Source of the DNA: Bacteroidaceae bacterium
GTDB lineage: Bacteria; Bacteroidota; Bacteroidia; Bacteroidales; Bacteroidaceae
Length of the DNA: 64,000 nucleotides
Assembly (NCBI GenBank): GCA_030843315.1
Contig: JAUUPT010000011.1
Coordinates: 12,986-76,985, forward strand
Direction: 5' to 3'
Shown piece by piece: positions 53,341 through 61,475 of this stretch. Both the position numbers and the translations under genes were made by a program. The notes beneath the pieces are model-generated. The model worked only from the letters and a program-made list of their open reading frames with translations. It did not search any database and had not been told where the DNA came from. Positions within the stretch are counted from its first letter, which is position 1. Every line of letters begins with the position of its first letter.

Positions 53341-53453
53341 CAGTGCTTTTCTTATATACAATATAGAGCGCAAAAATAAATGTTTTTATTCTATTAATCG
53401 CTAACATTGTTCACTTTTTATGATGATAGACAGGCTTATAGGATATTTTAAGT

Positions 53454-54110
53454 TTATCCGTTCACGCGTTTGTAGTCCTCAAGGAACTTCTTCAAACCGG
53501 AATCGGTCAAAGGATGGTTGAGCAAACCTTTGATGGCGGAAAGCGGGCAGGTGGCTACATCAGCACCTACTTCCAGGCACTGGATGATGTGCGCCATGTG
53601 GCGGATAGAGGCTGCAAGTACCTGAGTAGTATATCCGTAGTAGCGATACATTTCTACAATCTTGCCCACCAGTGCAATGCCGTCTTCGCTGATATCATCG
53701 AGACGCCCCACAAACGGAGAGACATACGTTGCACCGGCTTTGGCCGCCAGCAATGCCTGTCCCACGGAGAATACTAATGTACAATTAGTTCGGATACCTT
53801 TGCCTGAAAAATATTTAATGGCTTTGATGCCCTCGGCAATGCAAGGCACCTTCACTACAATGTGCGGATTCAGGGCTGCCAGCTCCTCACCTTCCTTAAT
53901 CATGCCCGCATAGTCGGTGGCAATGACTTCGGCGCTGACGTCGCCCTGCACTATATTGCAGATATCCACATAATGCTTACGCTGGTTTTCTACTCCCTTA
54001 ATACCCTCTTTCGCCATGAGCGAAGGATTGGTGGTGACTCCGTCGAGCACGCCTAAATCATAGGCTTCCCGAATCTGGTCCAAGTTGGCTGTGTCAATAA
54101 AGAATTTCAT
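53454..54110 (-). CDS. fsa: Fructose-6-phosphate aldolase/transaldolase-like protein
   Basis: A 218-residue class I aldolase of the small transaldolase group. The start MKFFIDTANLDQIREAYDLG, the Schiff-base lysine near residue 86 in HIVVKVPC, and TNCTLVFSVGQALLAAKAGA are the family marks. It cleaves or makes fructose 6-phosphate from dihydroxyacetone and glyceraldehyde 3-phosphate, or serves as a transaldolase; the annotation differs between relatives. It is preceded by an inverted repeat that overlaps its promoter. Confidence 0.93.
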   Translation of the reverse strand: MKFFIDTANLDQIREAYDLGVLDGVTTNPSLMAKEGIKGVENQRKHYVDICNIVQGDVSAEVIATDYAGMIKEGEELAALNPHIVVKVPCIAEGIKAIKYFSGKGIRTNCTLVFSVGQALLAAKAGATYVSPFVGRLDDISEDGIALVGKIVEMYRYYGYTTQVLAASIRHMAHIIQCLEVGADVATCPLSAIKGLLNHPLTDSGLKKFLEDYKRVNG

Positions 54111-54158
54111 GATATAAACGGTTATAAATGTTGATGTACAAATATAACGGTTTATATC
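54111..54158 (-). promoter_or_regulatory. Inverted repeat over the fsa promoter
   Basis: Arms 54111-54126 and 54143-54158 (GATATAAACGGTTATA and its complement) match at 15 of 16 positions around a 16-base spacer. The -7 element, RC of CAAATATA at 54139-54146, overlaps one arm; the other arm abuts the start codon. It is a good operator candidate or a leader stem that hides the start. Confidence 0.7.
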
Positions 54159-54201
54159 ATAAATAGTTCCCGGTAAATCCCTATTATTTCAGTCCGGCAG
54201 A

Positions 54202-55677
54202 TTAGCGGTTGCGCTTCAGGAACAGGCGGTTGGTAATAGTGCCGGGCAGTTCGTGCTCATAATGGGTCACCATAATCATCGTCTTGTCCTGCCGGCGGCA
54301 GAATGCTTCGATAATCTTCTTCACCCGGCGACGGTTGTAGGTATCCAGCCCATGCAGCGGTTCGTCCAGTATCAGCAGTTCGGGGTCTTTGACGAAGGCG
54401 CGCGCCAGCAGTGCAAGGCGTTGCTCGCCGCTGGAAAGTTGCAGGAAGGGTTTGTCTTTCAGGGCAGCAATACCGAAAATATCCATCCACCATTCGCATA
54501 TGGACATCTGTTCGGCATGAGGACGCTTGTACAACCCGATGCTGTCGTGCAGACCCGATGCCACAATCTCGATGGCAGGCAGGTTCTTCAGATAGGCGCG
54601 GTGCATTTCCGGGCTGACGTAGCCGATGTGTTTCTTGATCTCCCAGATACTCTCCCCCGTTCCGCGTTTCCGTCCGAAGAGGCTGATGTCGCAGGCGTAA
54701 GACTGGGGATTATCGGCACAGACCAGGCTGAGCAAAGTAGATTTTCCGGCACCGTTCTCTCCACTTAATGCCCACTTCTCTCCGCGCATCACGGTCCAGT
54801 CAAGGTCTTTCAGGATGGTGCGGTCGCCATAGCGGATGCTTACCTTATTCAATTTCACGACTTCGTCCGAAGTGAAGTTGACGTTGTCGTAAGGCAAGTC
54901 GAGGATGCGTTGCTGCAATTCGTCCAGTGCAGCGGCTTCTTCCCGGATGCGGACAGTATCGTGTGCTTGGAATGCTTGCAGATAGGCTTCGCGTTCCATC
55001 TTTCCACCTACCCGCATCGCATCGACGGGCACTACGTGGGTGATGAACGAAGGTATATCGTCCAGCATGGAGAGTATGAGAACTATTTGCAGGGAACCCA
55101 TCCGGGTAAGTTTCTCCAGGAGATTGAAGAGCAATTCGCGTGTAGGAGCATCCAGCCCGATAAAAGGATTATCCATCACAAGTATACGGGGGGCGGTAAG
55201 CAGGGTTTTCGTCAACTGAAACTTGCGCAGCTCGCCGCTGGACAGGAGAATGATTTTCTTGTCGAGCAACGGCTCGATGCGGAATAATTCGAAAAGCTGT
55301 TGCTGCAAGGCGGTGTCTTTCACTTCGCCCAGCATTTCGCGCACTTCGGGAGCATCTTCCTGGTCGTGCGCATTCCAGCGCTGCTGATAGTAATAGTTGG
55401 CATCGGCCGCACCGTAAGTATCACGGAAGGCGATGTACTTGATATTATCATAAACGGTCTTTGTGGCGGATGGAGAGAAATCATAGGCCAGTTCCCCTTC
55501 GCGCAAGGGGTATTTGCTCGTAAGCATATCTACCAGAAGGCTTTTTCCGCCCCCGTTCGGCCCCACAATAGCAATGTGTTCGCCTGCCAGGAAATCAAGG
55601 GTTACGGGTTCGGCCAAACGAACAAGCGGGTTGCGCACCACGCTCCCCGCTATGTTTATAGTATGTTGTTGCACCAT
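54202..55677 (-). CDS. Twin ABC ATPase (ModF/PhrA-like)
   Basis: A 491-residue protein with two complete ABC ATPase domains and no membrane helix. Domain 1 (about 5-235) has Walker A GPNGGGKS and signature LSSGELRKFQ. Domain 2 (about 270-480) has GENGAGKST, LSSGEQRLAL and Walker B LLILDEPLHG. The second copy is the better preserved. Relatives are called ModF or photorepair protein PhrA. No transport partner is adjacent, so it may act in a repair, translation or molybdate-linked process. Confidence 0.85.
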   Translation of the reverse strand: MVQQHTINIAGSVVRNPLVRLAEPVTLDFLAGEHIAIVGPNGGGKSLLVDMLTSKYPLREGELAYDFSPSATKTVYDNIKYIAFRDTYGAADANYYYQQRWNAHDQEDAPEVREMLGEVKDTALQQQLFELFRIEPLLDKKIILLSSGELRKFQLTKTLLTAPRILVMDNPFIGLDAPTRELLFNLLEKLTRMGSLQIVLILSMLDDIPSFITHVVPVDAMRVGGKMEREAYLQAFQAHDTVRIREEAAALDELQQRILDLPYDNVNFTSDEVVKLNKVSIRYGDRTILKDLDWTVMRGEKWALSGENGAGKSTLLSLVCADNPQSYACDISLFGRKRGTGESIWEIKKHIGYVSPEMHRAYLKNLPAIEIVASGLHDSIGLYKRPHAEQMSICEWWMDIFGIAALKDKPFLQLSSGEQRLALLARAFVKDPELLILDEPLHGLDTYNRRRVKKIIEAFCRRQDKTMIMVTHYEHELPGTITNRLFLKRNR

Positions 55678-55706
55678 TTTTAAAGAACTTTGTTTAATAA
55701 ACGGCG

Positions 55707-55714
55707 CAAAGATA
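55707..55714 (-). promoter_or_regulatory. -7 element for the ABC gene
   Basis: CAAAGATA on the plus strand is TATCTTTG on the minus strand, 29 bases before the start at 55677. Confidence 0.5.
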
Positions 55715-55742
55715 CAACAAATTGCTAATCATTAATCACGAA

Positions 55743-57740
55743 TCACTGATATATTATCATCGCCGACTGTGCCGGAACCACCACTTCAGGTCCGTAAAGC
55801 GTACCCAAACCCTGCTCATTAATGAGTCCGTCCTTGCAGACTACGGTGTATTTGCCTTCGGGCACCGAGAGCTTGGCAAACTCCTTACGCGCATTCAGCA
55901 CTACGATGATATTGCTCCACGCATCGCCGTTCGCATTGTCTTTCAGTCGATAAGCTATCAGGTTGCTGCCTTCTACCGGAAGGAATTCCAGATGTTTGCG
56001 CACCAGGTCGGCATTGCCCATGCGGAAGGCGGGGTGATTCTTGCGAAGCTGTATCAAACCTTTGTAATAAGCAAAGACATCGGCATGCTCCGTCTTGCGC
56101 TTCCAGTCGATGGCATTGATGGAATCGGGGCTTTCGAAACTGTTGTGCACACCTTTCTTATCGCGCATCACTTCCTCACCGGCATAGATAAAGGGTACGC
56201 CCTGCGAAGTAAAGACGGCTGTTTGTGCCAGTTTGTCGAGTTTGGCCAGTTCGGCAGGAGTGATTCCGGGAACGCTGGCATTCAGTCTGTCCACCAAACA
56301 CATATCATCGTGGCAAGAAACGTAGCTAATCATCTGCGTAGGTTGCTCGGCCCACGGAGCCTTGCTATAATTTACAGAATCGTTATTGATTTGCGGATGC
56401 TTGATTGCGCCTACAATACCAAACTTGATGCTCTCTTCTCCTCCGGGAAGTCCGGCAAGGAAAGCGCCCTGATGATTATCGCTGAACGGGCCGCGCAAGC
56501 CGTCGCGCATTTCGTCGGAGAAGGCGGCAATGCCCGGCATCTTATAAGTATTCGCCTTCATCGCCAAAGAATCTTCCGGCATCTGTGGAGCCGATGCAGC
56601 CCAGCCTTCACCATATATAAAGATAGAAGGATCTATCGCCGTGGCAGCCTGACGGATTTCGTTCATCGTCTCTATGTCATGAATCCCCATCAGGTCGAAA
56701 CGGAAGCCGTCGATATGATATTCGTTGATCCAATGTTGCACGGATTCTATCATATATTTACGCATCATGGGGCGGTTGCTGGCGGTTTCGTTGCCACAAG
56801 CAGAGCCGTCGGCATACGTTCCGTCCGGGCGCTGACGATAGAAATACCCCGGGGCTGTAAGTTCAAAGTTACTGTTGGAAGTGTTGAAGGTATGATTGTA
56901 GACTACATCCAGCACCACGCGGATACCGGCTTTGTGCAAAGCCTGCACCATCTGCTTGAACTCACGGATGCGGACTTCCGGTGTATAAGGGTCGGTGGAG
57001 TAAGAACCGTCGGGCACATTATAGTTCTGCGGATCGTAACCCCAGTTGTATTTGTTTTCGTCCAGCCGGGTTTCGTCTACCGAAGCATAATCATAAGAAG
57101 GAAGAATATGCACATGCGTGACGCCCAACTCTTTCAGATGGTCGATGCCGGTAGCCAGCTTATCCGGGTTCACAGTACCCTGCTCGGTTAGTGCCAGAAA
57201 CTTGCCTTTGTGCTCAATACCGGAAGACGGGTCGACAGAAAAATCACGATGGTGCATCTCGTAGAGTATCACATCCGCCGGCGATGCCAATGCGGGGCGT
57301 TTATCATCTGCCCAACCTTCGGGGTCGGTCGATTTCATATCTATAACCGCCGCACGCTTGCCGTTCACCCCTACCGCTTTGGCATTGATGCCCGGAGTAT
57401 CGCCCATCCACTTATCCTTGATCTTTACATTGAATGTATAGAATTTGCCTTTCAGGTCTTTTTCAACTATGGCTTTCCAGGTACCTTCCACTGAGGGTTC
57501 CATCGTAATGGTTTCGTAGGCATGCCCTCCGTCTCCTGCTTCAAACAACATCAACCGGACTTCATCCGCTGTAGGTGCCCACAGCGTGAATTGTGTTTCG
57601 GCAGGCGTATATTCCATTTCAGTCAACTTGTCCGAGCGGACAGGATAAAGTTCGTACGAAGAGTATTCGTTCTTCGCGGGAGCGCAGCTGACAACTGTTG
57701 TTGCAGCCACTCCGATAATGGCAAGTTCATTTAGCTTCAT
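55743..57740 (-). CDS. pulA: Type I pullulanase, lipoprotein
   Basis: A 665-residue GH13 debranching enzyme that cuts alpha-1,6 links in pullulan and amylopectin. A lipobox VVSC (cysteine about residue 19) places it in the envelope. An N-terminal CBM48-like domain (about 45-145) precedes the catalytic barrel (about 160-580) with VVLDVVYNHTF, the nucleophile in DGFRFDLMG, the acid in IYGEGWA and the third acid in VSCHDD, and then a C-terminal beta domain. It stands alone, not inside a visible Sus-like locus. Confidence 0.93.
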   Translation of the reverse strand: MKLNELAIIGVAATTVVSCAPAKNEYSSYELYPVRSDKLTEMEYTPAETQFTLWAPTADEVRLMLFEAGDGGHAYETITMEPSVEGTWKAIVEKDLKGKFYTFNVKIKDKWMGDTPGINAKAVGVNGKRAAVIDMKSTDPEGWADDKRPALASPADVILYEMHHRDFSVDPSSGIEHKGKFLALTEQGTVNPDKLATGIDHLKELGVTHVHILPSYDYASVDETRLDENKYNWGYDPQNYNVPDGSYSTDPYTPEVRIREFKQMVQALHKAGIRVVLDVVYNHTFNTSNSNFELTAPGYFYRQRPDGTYADGSACGNETASNRPMMRKYMIESVQHWINEYHIDGFRFDLMGIHDIETMNEIRQAATAIDPSIFIYGEGWAASAPQMPEDSLAMKANTYKMPGIAAFSDEMRDGLRGPFSDNHQGAFLAGLPGGEESIKFGIVGAIKHPQINNDSVNYSKAPWAEQPTQMISYVSCHDDMCLVDRLNASVPGITPAELAKLDKLAQTAVFTSQGVPFIYAGEEVMRDKKGVHNSFESPDSINAIDWKRKTEHADVFAYYKGLIQLRKNHPAFRMGNADLVRKHLEFLPVEGSNLIAYRLKDNANGDAWSNIIVVLNARKEFAKLSVPEGKYTVVCKDGLINEQGLGTLYGPEVVVPAQSAMIIYQ

Positions 57741-57801
57741 GATATTCCAGGTATTAATTTACAAGATTCAGAGATTATGGTTGTTTCTTTACGTTATATG
57801 A

Positions 57802-58371
57802 TTACTTCTTTACTTTATCGGGATTCTTGGCGATGAAGTCTTTCCAGCCGTGATACCCCTTCTCCACTGCCGGACGCCCCATTTGCAGGAAGTGGCAGTA
57901 GGCGGCGGCAAGTCCGTCGGTGGCATCCATAAAGGTAGGCATATCTTCTTTGGGGAAGTGCAGCATACGTTGCAGCATATCCGCCACCTGCTCCTTGGAC
58001 GCCTGCCCGTTTCCGGTGATTGCCATCTTTATCTTCAGCGGAGCATATTCGGTGATGGGAATGTCGCGGCTCAGTGCCACCGCCATTGCTACGCCTTGTG
58101 CGCGTCCCAACTTTAGCATGGACTGCACATTCTTTCCGAAGAAAGGGGCTTCGATGGCAAGTTCATCGGGCAGATAGCTTTCGATGATGCTCAACACCCG
58201 CTCGTGAATATGGCGCAACTTCAGGTAATGATTGCCGAACTTGCGCAGGTCGATGATGCCCATGGCTATCATTTCGGGCTTTACACCCGTCACGCGCAGC
58301 ACTCCGTAGCCCATAATGGTAGTACCGGGGTCGATGCCTAAAATAATTTTTTCTTTGACAGGCTGTATCAC
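57802..58371 (-). CDS. ruvC: Holliday junction resolvase RuvC
   Basis: A 189-residue endonuclease that resolves Holliday junctions with RuvAB. The catalytic acids lie in LGIDPGTTIMGYG, LAIEAPFF and the late DATDGLAAAYCH (Asp-Ala-x-Asp). It starts with GTG at 58371 because the stop codon of the upstream DUF4286 gene overlaps this codon (GTGA), a coupling that keeps both genes in one transcript. The C-terminus is a little longer than in E. coli RuvC (173 residues). Confidence 0.94.
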   Translation of the reverse strand: MIQPVKEKIILGIDPGTTIMGYGVLRVTGVKPEMIAMGIIDLRKFGNHYLKLRHIHERVLSIIESYLPDELAIEAPFFGKNVQSMLKLGRAQGVAMAVALSRDIPITEYAPLKIKMAITGNGQASKEQVADMLQRMLHFPKEDMPTFMDATDGLAAAYCHFLQMGRPAVEKGYHGWKDFIAKNPDKVKK

Positions 58372-58673
58372 TCTATTACCTCCATCAATGTAGGAAACCC
58401 AACGACTTTGTTGCCAAAGATCCTCAGCAATTCCCCATTCAGATTTACTCCCTGCTCCTGATGCCAGCGATGCAGTTTGGCGGAGTCTTCTATCTCAAAC
58501 TGAACAGAGTAGCAGACACTTCCCTCTTCAATATGACTCAATATACGGGATATTCGCGGAGTGTGCAGCGTTCCGTATTTCTCTACTTCGGGCAGATAGT
58601 ATTCCTGCATCCAAATCAGGAAGTTCTTATCCTGTCCTTCCTCCACATGATAGGTAGTATTATATATCAGCAT
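58368..58673 (-). CDS. DUF4286 family protein
   Basis: A 101-residue small protein with the DUF4286 pattern: MLIYNTTYHVEEG at the start, then EYYLPEVEKYG, TPRISRILSH and FGNKVVGFPTLMEVIE. It is a Bacteroidetes family of unknown function. I chose ATG 58673; the longer reading from 58727 has no family match. The stop overlaps ruvC, so they are cotranscribed. Confidence 0.87.
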   Translation of the reverse strand: MLIYNTTYHVEEGQDKNFLIWMQEYYLPEVEKYGTLHTPRISRILSHIEEGSVCYSVQFEIEDSAKLHRWHQEQGVNLNGELLRIFGNKVVGFPTLMEVIE

Positions 58674-58727
58674 AATCAAAATTTCAATTTGTTTCGCAAA
58701 CATAGCAATTATTTCAGAATAATGCAT

Positions 58728-58735
58728 TATATTTG
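58728..58735 (+). promoter_or_regulatory. -7 element for tRNA-Ala
   Basis: TATATTTG, perfect match, 40 bases before the tRNA. A small hairpin (GCGG/CCGC near 58748-58763) lies between. Confidence 0.5.
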
Positions 58736-58775
58736 CGCCATCAAAAATGCGGGTACTTCCGCAAACGTTAGCAAC

Positions 58776-58849
58776 GGGGCGTTAGCTCATCTGGCTAGAG
58801 CGCGACACTGGCAGTGTCGAGGTGATCGGTTCGAGTCCGATACGCTCCA
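58776..58849 (+). tRNA. tRNA-Ala(GGC)
   Basis: A 74-base cloverleaf without encoded CCA. The acceptor stem GGGGCGT pairs with ACGCTCC and includes the alanine identity pair G3-U70. The D arm is GCTC/GAGC. The anticodon loop CTGGCAG gives anticodon GGC. The T arm is ATCGG-TTCGAGT-CCGAT. The discriminator is A at 58849. Its 3' end is duplicated at 63764, so it looks like an integration target. Confidence 0.97.
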
Positions 58850-58855
58850 CTTTAA
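58842..58855. repeat. Putative attL (tRNA 3' end)
   Basis: ACGCTCCACTTTAA, 14 bases that include the last 8 of the tRNA, identical to 63764-63777. Confidence 0.7.
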
Positions 58856-58881
58856 GTATCATAGATGCTTATCAATAACAA

Positions 58882-58937
58882 AGCAGAGCATTCAATATCA
58901 AATCATTAGCTGATATTAAATGTTCTGCTGTATTTTT
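58882..58937. terminator. Terminator downstream of tRNA-Ala and of the HigA gene
   Basis: 58882-58900 pairs with 58911-58929 (about 16 of 19 positions), followed by TATTTTTT. It lies inside the island and can stop transcription from either side. Confidence 0.75.
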
Positions 58938-58983
58938 TCAGTACTGCCTATTACAAAAACAATCGGTATATTGTATTACAATG

Positions 58984-60084
58984 CTATCCTACTTTCCTCG
59001 AATTGTCGGATTTAAATTTATACATCCCTGTCTCTTTTGAAATTCGGCCAAGCACTATCCATTTATTAATATTGTTATCGTTTGCCCATCGTACGTAATC
59101 CCTTTGTATGAGATATGGATCCATTCTGACTTTTGGAGCTGTATTCCATTGCTTATTGGGTATTAATGCACTTGCAGCATATTGGTTGGCTTCCTTTTCT
59201 TCGGGAGCCTCTTCGTATCCTTCAATGCTTATCTTTAAATCTCTTTCATCGTTTAAGTGCAACTCGATATGCCCTAATTCATGCAATGTATCAAAAGCTA
59301 AATGATCAATCATGTTATACCGCATTGTGAGCACAATAGAAGGTATTCCATTATCCATAAAAGAAAATCCATCAACTGATGCTTTTTCTACTTTAGGAAC
59401 GATATTGAATTTTATGCCGTAGGAAGAGAATATCTGTTTAATTTTCTCTACTGTATTTTCGTTCTCATTAAAAGCGAGTTTCAACTCTGAAATCAATTCT
59501 GCATTTCTTGTTTTATCATACACTCCTGTAACCTCGGTTTTACCTGATTGATATTTTGCCAATAACACCCATGTCATAAGCATTCTGTCATCCAATCCTG
59601 TTTTCAAGGATTTTTTAAATTTTCCTGTTGCCAATTGTAATTCTGCCGGTTCGGGTAAATTCAACATCACCTTCAATCTATCCAACAATTCTACAAAAGG
59701 CTTTTCTGTGTTAATTAGCAATCTTTCAACTACAGTTTTGACATCAAAGGAAATATCATAGTCGTTTATTTCATTCTCCGCTTCAATCTCCTTTAACTCC
59801 CGATTTTCTATAGCCCTGATATCATAATCATATTTTGTTTGAAGGTTAACCCATGAGATTGAAGATATGCCTAATGCTTTTTCAAACTTATCGGCAATCA
59901 ACATGGTAACGCTTCTTTTTCCTTTAATAATTTCATTAATATGAGAGGGCTGCATATCGACAGACTTAGCAAACTCCTTTTGAGTGATCCCGCGTTCTGT
60001 CAATTCGTTCTTTAATATTCGTCCGGGATGAGTCGCCATAAACGGGACTCTTCTTTCATTTCTTTTTTCCATAATGCGTTTCAT
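58984..60084 (-). CDS. HigA-type antitoxin fused to an ImmA/IrrE-like metallopeptidase domain
   Basis: A 366-residue protein. An N-terminal helix-turn-helix (about residues 20-75) begins HPGRILKNELTERGITQKEFAK, the HigA/VapI pattern, and is followed by a long helical region (about 90-240). A C-terminal zinc peptidase-like domain of ImmA/IrrE type (about 255-345) has HELGHIELH (HExxH) followed by EKEANQYAASALIP. HigA-ImmA fusions act as antitoxins that may be controlled by proteolysis. The start ATG 60084 overlaps the toxin gene by about 29 bases; ATG 60072 is an alternative. It is the first gene of the island after the tRNA. Confidence 0.85.
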   Translation of the reverse strand: MKRIMEKRNERRVPFMATHPGRILKNELTERGITQKEFAKSVDMQPSHINEIIKGKRSVTMLIADKFEKALGISSISWVNLQTKYDYDIRAIENRELKEIEAENEINDYDISFDVKTVVERLLINTEKPFVELLDRLKVMLNLPEPAELQLATGKFKKSLKTGLDDRMLMTWVLLAKYQSGKTEVTGVYDKTRNAELISELKLAFNENENTVEKIKQIFSSYGIKFNIVPKVEKASVDGFSFMDNGIPSIVLTMRYNMIDHLAFDTLHELGHIELHLNDERDLKISIEGYEEAPEEKEANQYAASALIPNKQWNTAPKVRMDPYLIQRDYVRWANDNNINKWIVLGRISKETGMYKFKSDNSRKVG

Positions 60085-60373
60085 TTAATTCAATTATGGT
60101 TATTCTGATTCCATTTTCGTATTCTGCAAATAATAACCGTTCAACCCTTCCGTTCATTATTCTAACAGAACTTAGACCTATATGTTTTAATGCTTCATAA
60201 TGCAAAAAACTGTATGACTTTAAATCATTGGCACAGCTTGCAGCATCCATATAGTTATATACATCAATTAAAGCACGCATAAATGCTTTATCTTTGGATA
60301 GCTTCTTATATTTATGATTCTTCCCAGTAAAAATAAGTTCTTCCAGATCTTCATCTTCAAAGGATATCTCCAT
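60056..60373 (-). CDS. HigB/RelE-type toxin
   Basis: A 105-residue RelE-superfamily toxin. The pattern FTGKNHKYKKLSKDKAF, IDVYNYMDAA and the ending RITIIELNETHYGKKK matches HigB toxins of the group paired with HigA-ImmA proteins. It precedes and overlaps the antitoxin gene, the usual order for this class. It should be a ribosome-dependent or independent mRNA interferase. A CAAAGATA element (TATCTTTG on the minus strand) is at 60393-60400. Confidence 0.82.
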   Translation of the reverse strand: MEISFEDEDLEELIFTGKNHKYKKLSKDKAFMRALIDVYNYMDAASCANDLKSYSFLHYEALKHIGLSSVRIMNGRVERLLFAEYENGIRITIIELNETHYGKKK

Positions 60374-60472
60374 CTATTTTTTCTTAAGACTACAAAGATA
60401 CGAAATAAATTCCATGTTTTTGGTAATTTCTCATCGTTTATTTCATTCACAGTAGTTCTTGGTGAATCTTTT

Positions 60473-60504
60473 CTTGTTAATCTCTTTGCAATGTTCTATC
60501 TTTG
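60473..60504 (+). promoter_or_regulatory. Promoter of the DUF4157-like gene
   Basis: CTTG at 60473-60476, a 20-base spacer and a perfect TATCTTTG at 60497-60504. ATG 60529 is 25 bases downstream. Confidence 0.65.
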
Positions 60505-60528
60505 GCACAACTAAAAAACAATTCAATA

Positions 60529-60789
60529 ATGAAAGCTACAGATAATACCGGATTACTCGATAATATGAAAGACGGTTTAGAAGAATCGAGAGAGAAACAG
60601 CTTTTTTCGAAACAGTATTTTTCGGAACAGCATTTTTCGCATGAAGCGTGGCATGTAAGTCAGCAGATGGATGGAAGAGTGAAGCCTACTACAGAAACTG
60701 CTGGTATGCCAGTCAATCATGATGAAAATCTGGAACACGAAGCAGACGTGATGGGGGCAAAGGCAAACGAAACTTGTATTAAGGAGTAA
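60529..60789 (+). CDS. Shortened DUF4157 protein (eCIS cargo-type domain)
   Basis: An 86-residue protein. Residues 37-78 match the C-terminal half of DUF4157: HEAWHVSQQ (zincin motif HExxH at 38-42), GRVKPTT, then LEHEADVMGAKA at 68-79. The N-terminus TGLLDNMKDGLE resembles the beginning of the domain. The stretch of about 35 residues that usually lies between is missing and is replaced by three five-residue repeats (KQLFS, KQYFS, EQHFS) encoded by three tandem 15-base units at 60596-60640. DUF4157 is a module of large cargo proteins of extracellular contractile injection systems; here it stands alone and lacks a toxin domain. The start ATG 60529 has a promoter just upstream. Confidence 0.78.
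   Translation: MKATDNTGLLDNMKDGLEESREKQLFSKQYFSEQHFSHEAWHVSQQMDGRVKPTTETAGMPVNHDENLEHEADVMGAKANETCIKE
60596..60640 (+). repeat. Three in-frame 15-base tandem units
   Basis: AACAG(C/T)(T/A)TTTTTCG repeats at 60596, 60611 and 60626, inside the DUF4157-like gene. The unit is five codons, so copy-number change would keep the reading frame. Confidence 0.88.
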
Positions 60790-61018
60790 GGGACAAGAAA
60801 AGTTTTTTAGCATATAGATTTTATACATTTGCCGTGTATAGTAAATCTTATATTGATTAGTTCATTCACAAGTTTCCTTGCGTCATTCACACGGACAACC
60901 CTGCATTTCCAATAATTATTTTCTATATCTTTTCGTACCCGTATATCTTTGCAGCGTAAGCTTACAGAGATAGTTAATTGATAGGCGGGTTCCGAAAAGC
61001 CTTCAAGAGAGTAGGAAA
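60781..61018 (+). repeat. Cassette leader, copy 1
   Basis: A direct repeat of about 237 bases shared with 62277-62512 at about 93 percent identity over the best 200 bases (about 14 substitutions by my count). It begins AAGGAGTAAGGGACAAG, which overlaps the last two codons and the stop of the DUF4157-like gene, and ends at the ribosome-binding site GAGTAGGAAA of the following gene. It carries a promoter (60920-60951). Confidence 0.9.
60920..60951 (+). promoter_or_regulatory. Cassette promoter, copy 1
   Basis: TTTC at 60920-60923, a 20-base spacer and a perfect TATCTTTG at 60944-60951; same arrangement in leader copy 2. Confidence 0.65.
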
Positions 61019-61034
61019 TATAATAAATTAAATT

Positions 61035-61424
61035 ATGGCAGCAATAACTCCTATTTTTGATGGGTTTGAAATCACAATCAGTCAACACCAATGGAAACAC
61101 GACACTGGACAGAATGGTTCAAAGTGGCAATCACACAATGCGGAAGGGCTAAAGAGATATATACAGCAAGAGATTATTCCTCAAATCACAACACCCTTGA
61201 CGACAAATACGTTTTACGTAACTGATCTGTTGAAAGATTTTAAGAAATATGGATATAAAAGTAGCAATTCTAAAGATGATATAGTTACAATTGCAATAAA
61301 TATTTATGCAGCAGAGAGTAAACTTGAAGTTCTTCATTGCTTTCCAGAGAGTAGCTCCCCTAAAATGCAATTAGGGATTGGTACTAAAACAGGAACTAAT
61401 GATATAGTAAAATTTACGTCATAA
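61035..61424 (+). CDS. Hypothetical protein, first gene of cassette 1
   Basis: A 129-residue protein with no recognised domain, no signal peptide and no membrane helix. It is polar, with Lys, Ser, Thr and Asn abundant, and has an alternating beta pattern in the middle (DDIVTIAINIYAAESKLEVLHCF). The ATG at 61035 follows the leader ribosome-binding site GAGTAGGAAA. The next gene (putative cysteine peptidase) lies 51 bases downstream without a terminator, so this could be its chaperone, adaptor or immunity protein. AT-rich like the whole island. Confidence 0.65.
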   Translation: MAAITPIFDGFEITISQHQWKHDTGQNGSKWQSHNAEGLKRYIQQEIIPQITTPLTTNTFYVTDLLKDFKKYGYKSSNSKDDIVTIAINIYAAESKLEVLHCFPESSSPKMQLGIGTKTGTNDIVKFTS

Positions 61425-61475
61425 ATAGGATGACTATTTTTCTTTTGTGAATTACAATAGGCATCTAAGAATTAT

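Noticed and set aside
55722..57191. 489-codon frame opposite pulA
   Set aside because: Shadow of a complete GH13 enzyme.
58776..58849. Partial tRNA at 63760-63771 as a second tRNA gene
   Set aside because: Only the last 8 bases of the tRNA and its 3' flank are present; no cloverleaf can form, so it is better read as an attachment-site duplicate.
60807..61100. Minus-strand frame in cassette leader copy 1 (and 62301-62516 in copy 2)
   Set aside because: The two copies differ at about 11 residues for about 14 base changes, so changes are not concentrated at silent positions; the leader is better explained as noncoding DNA with a promoter.
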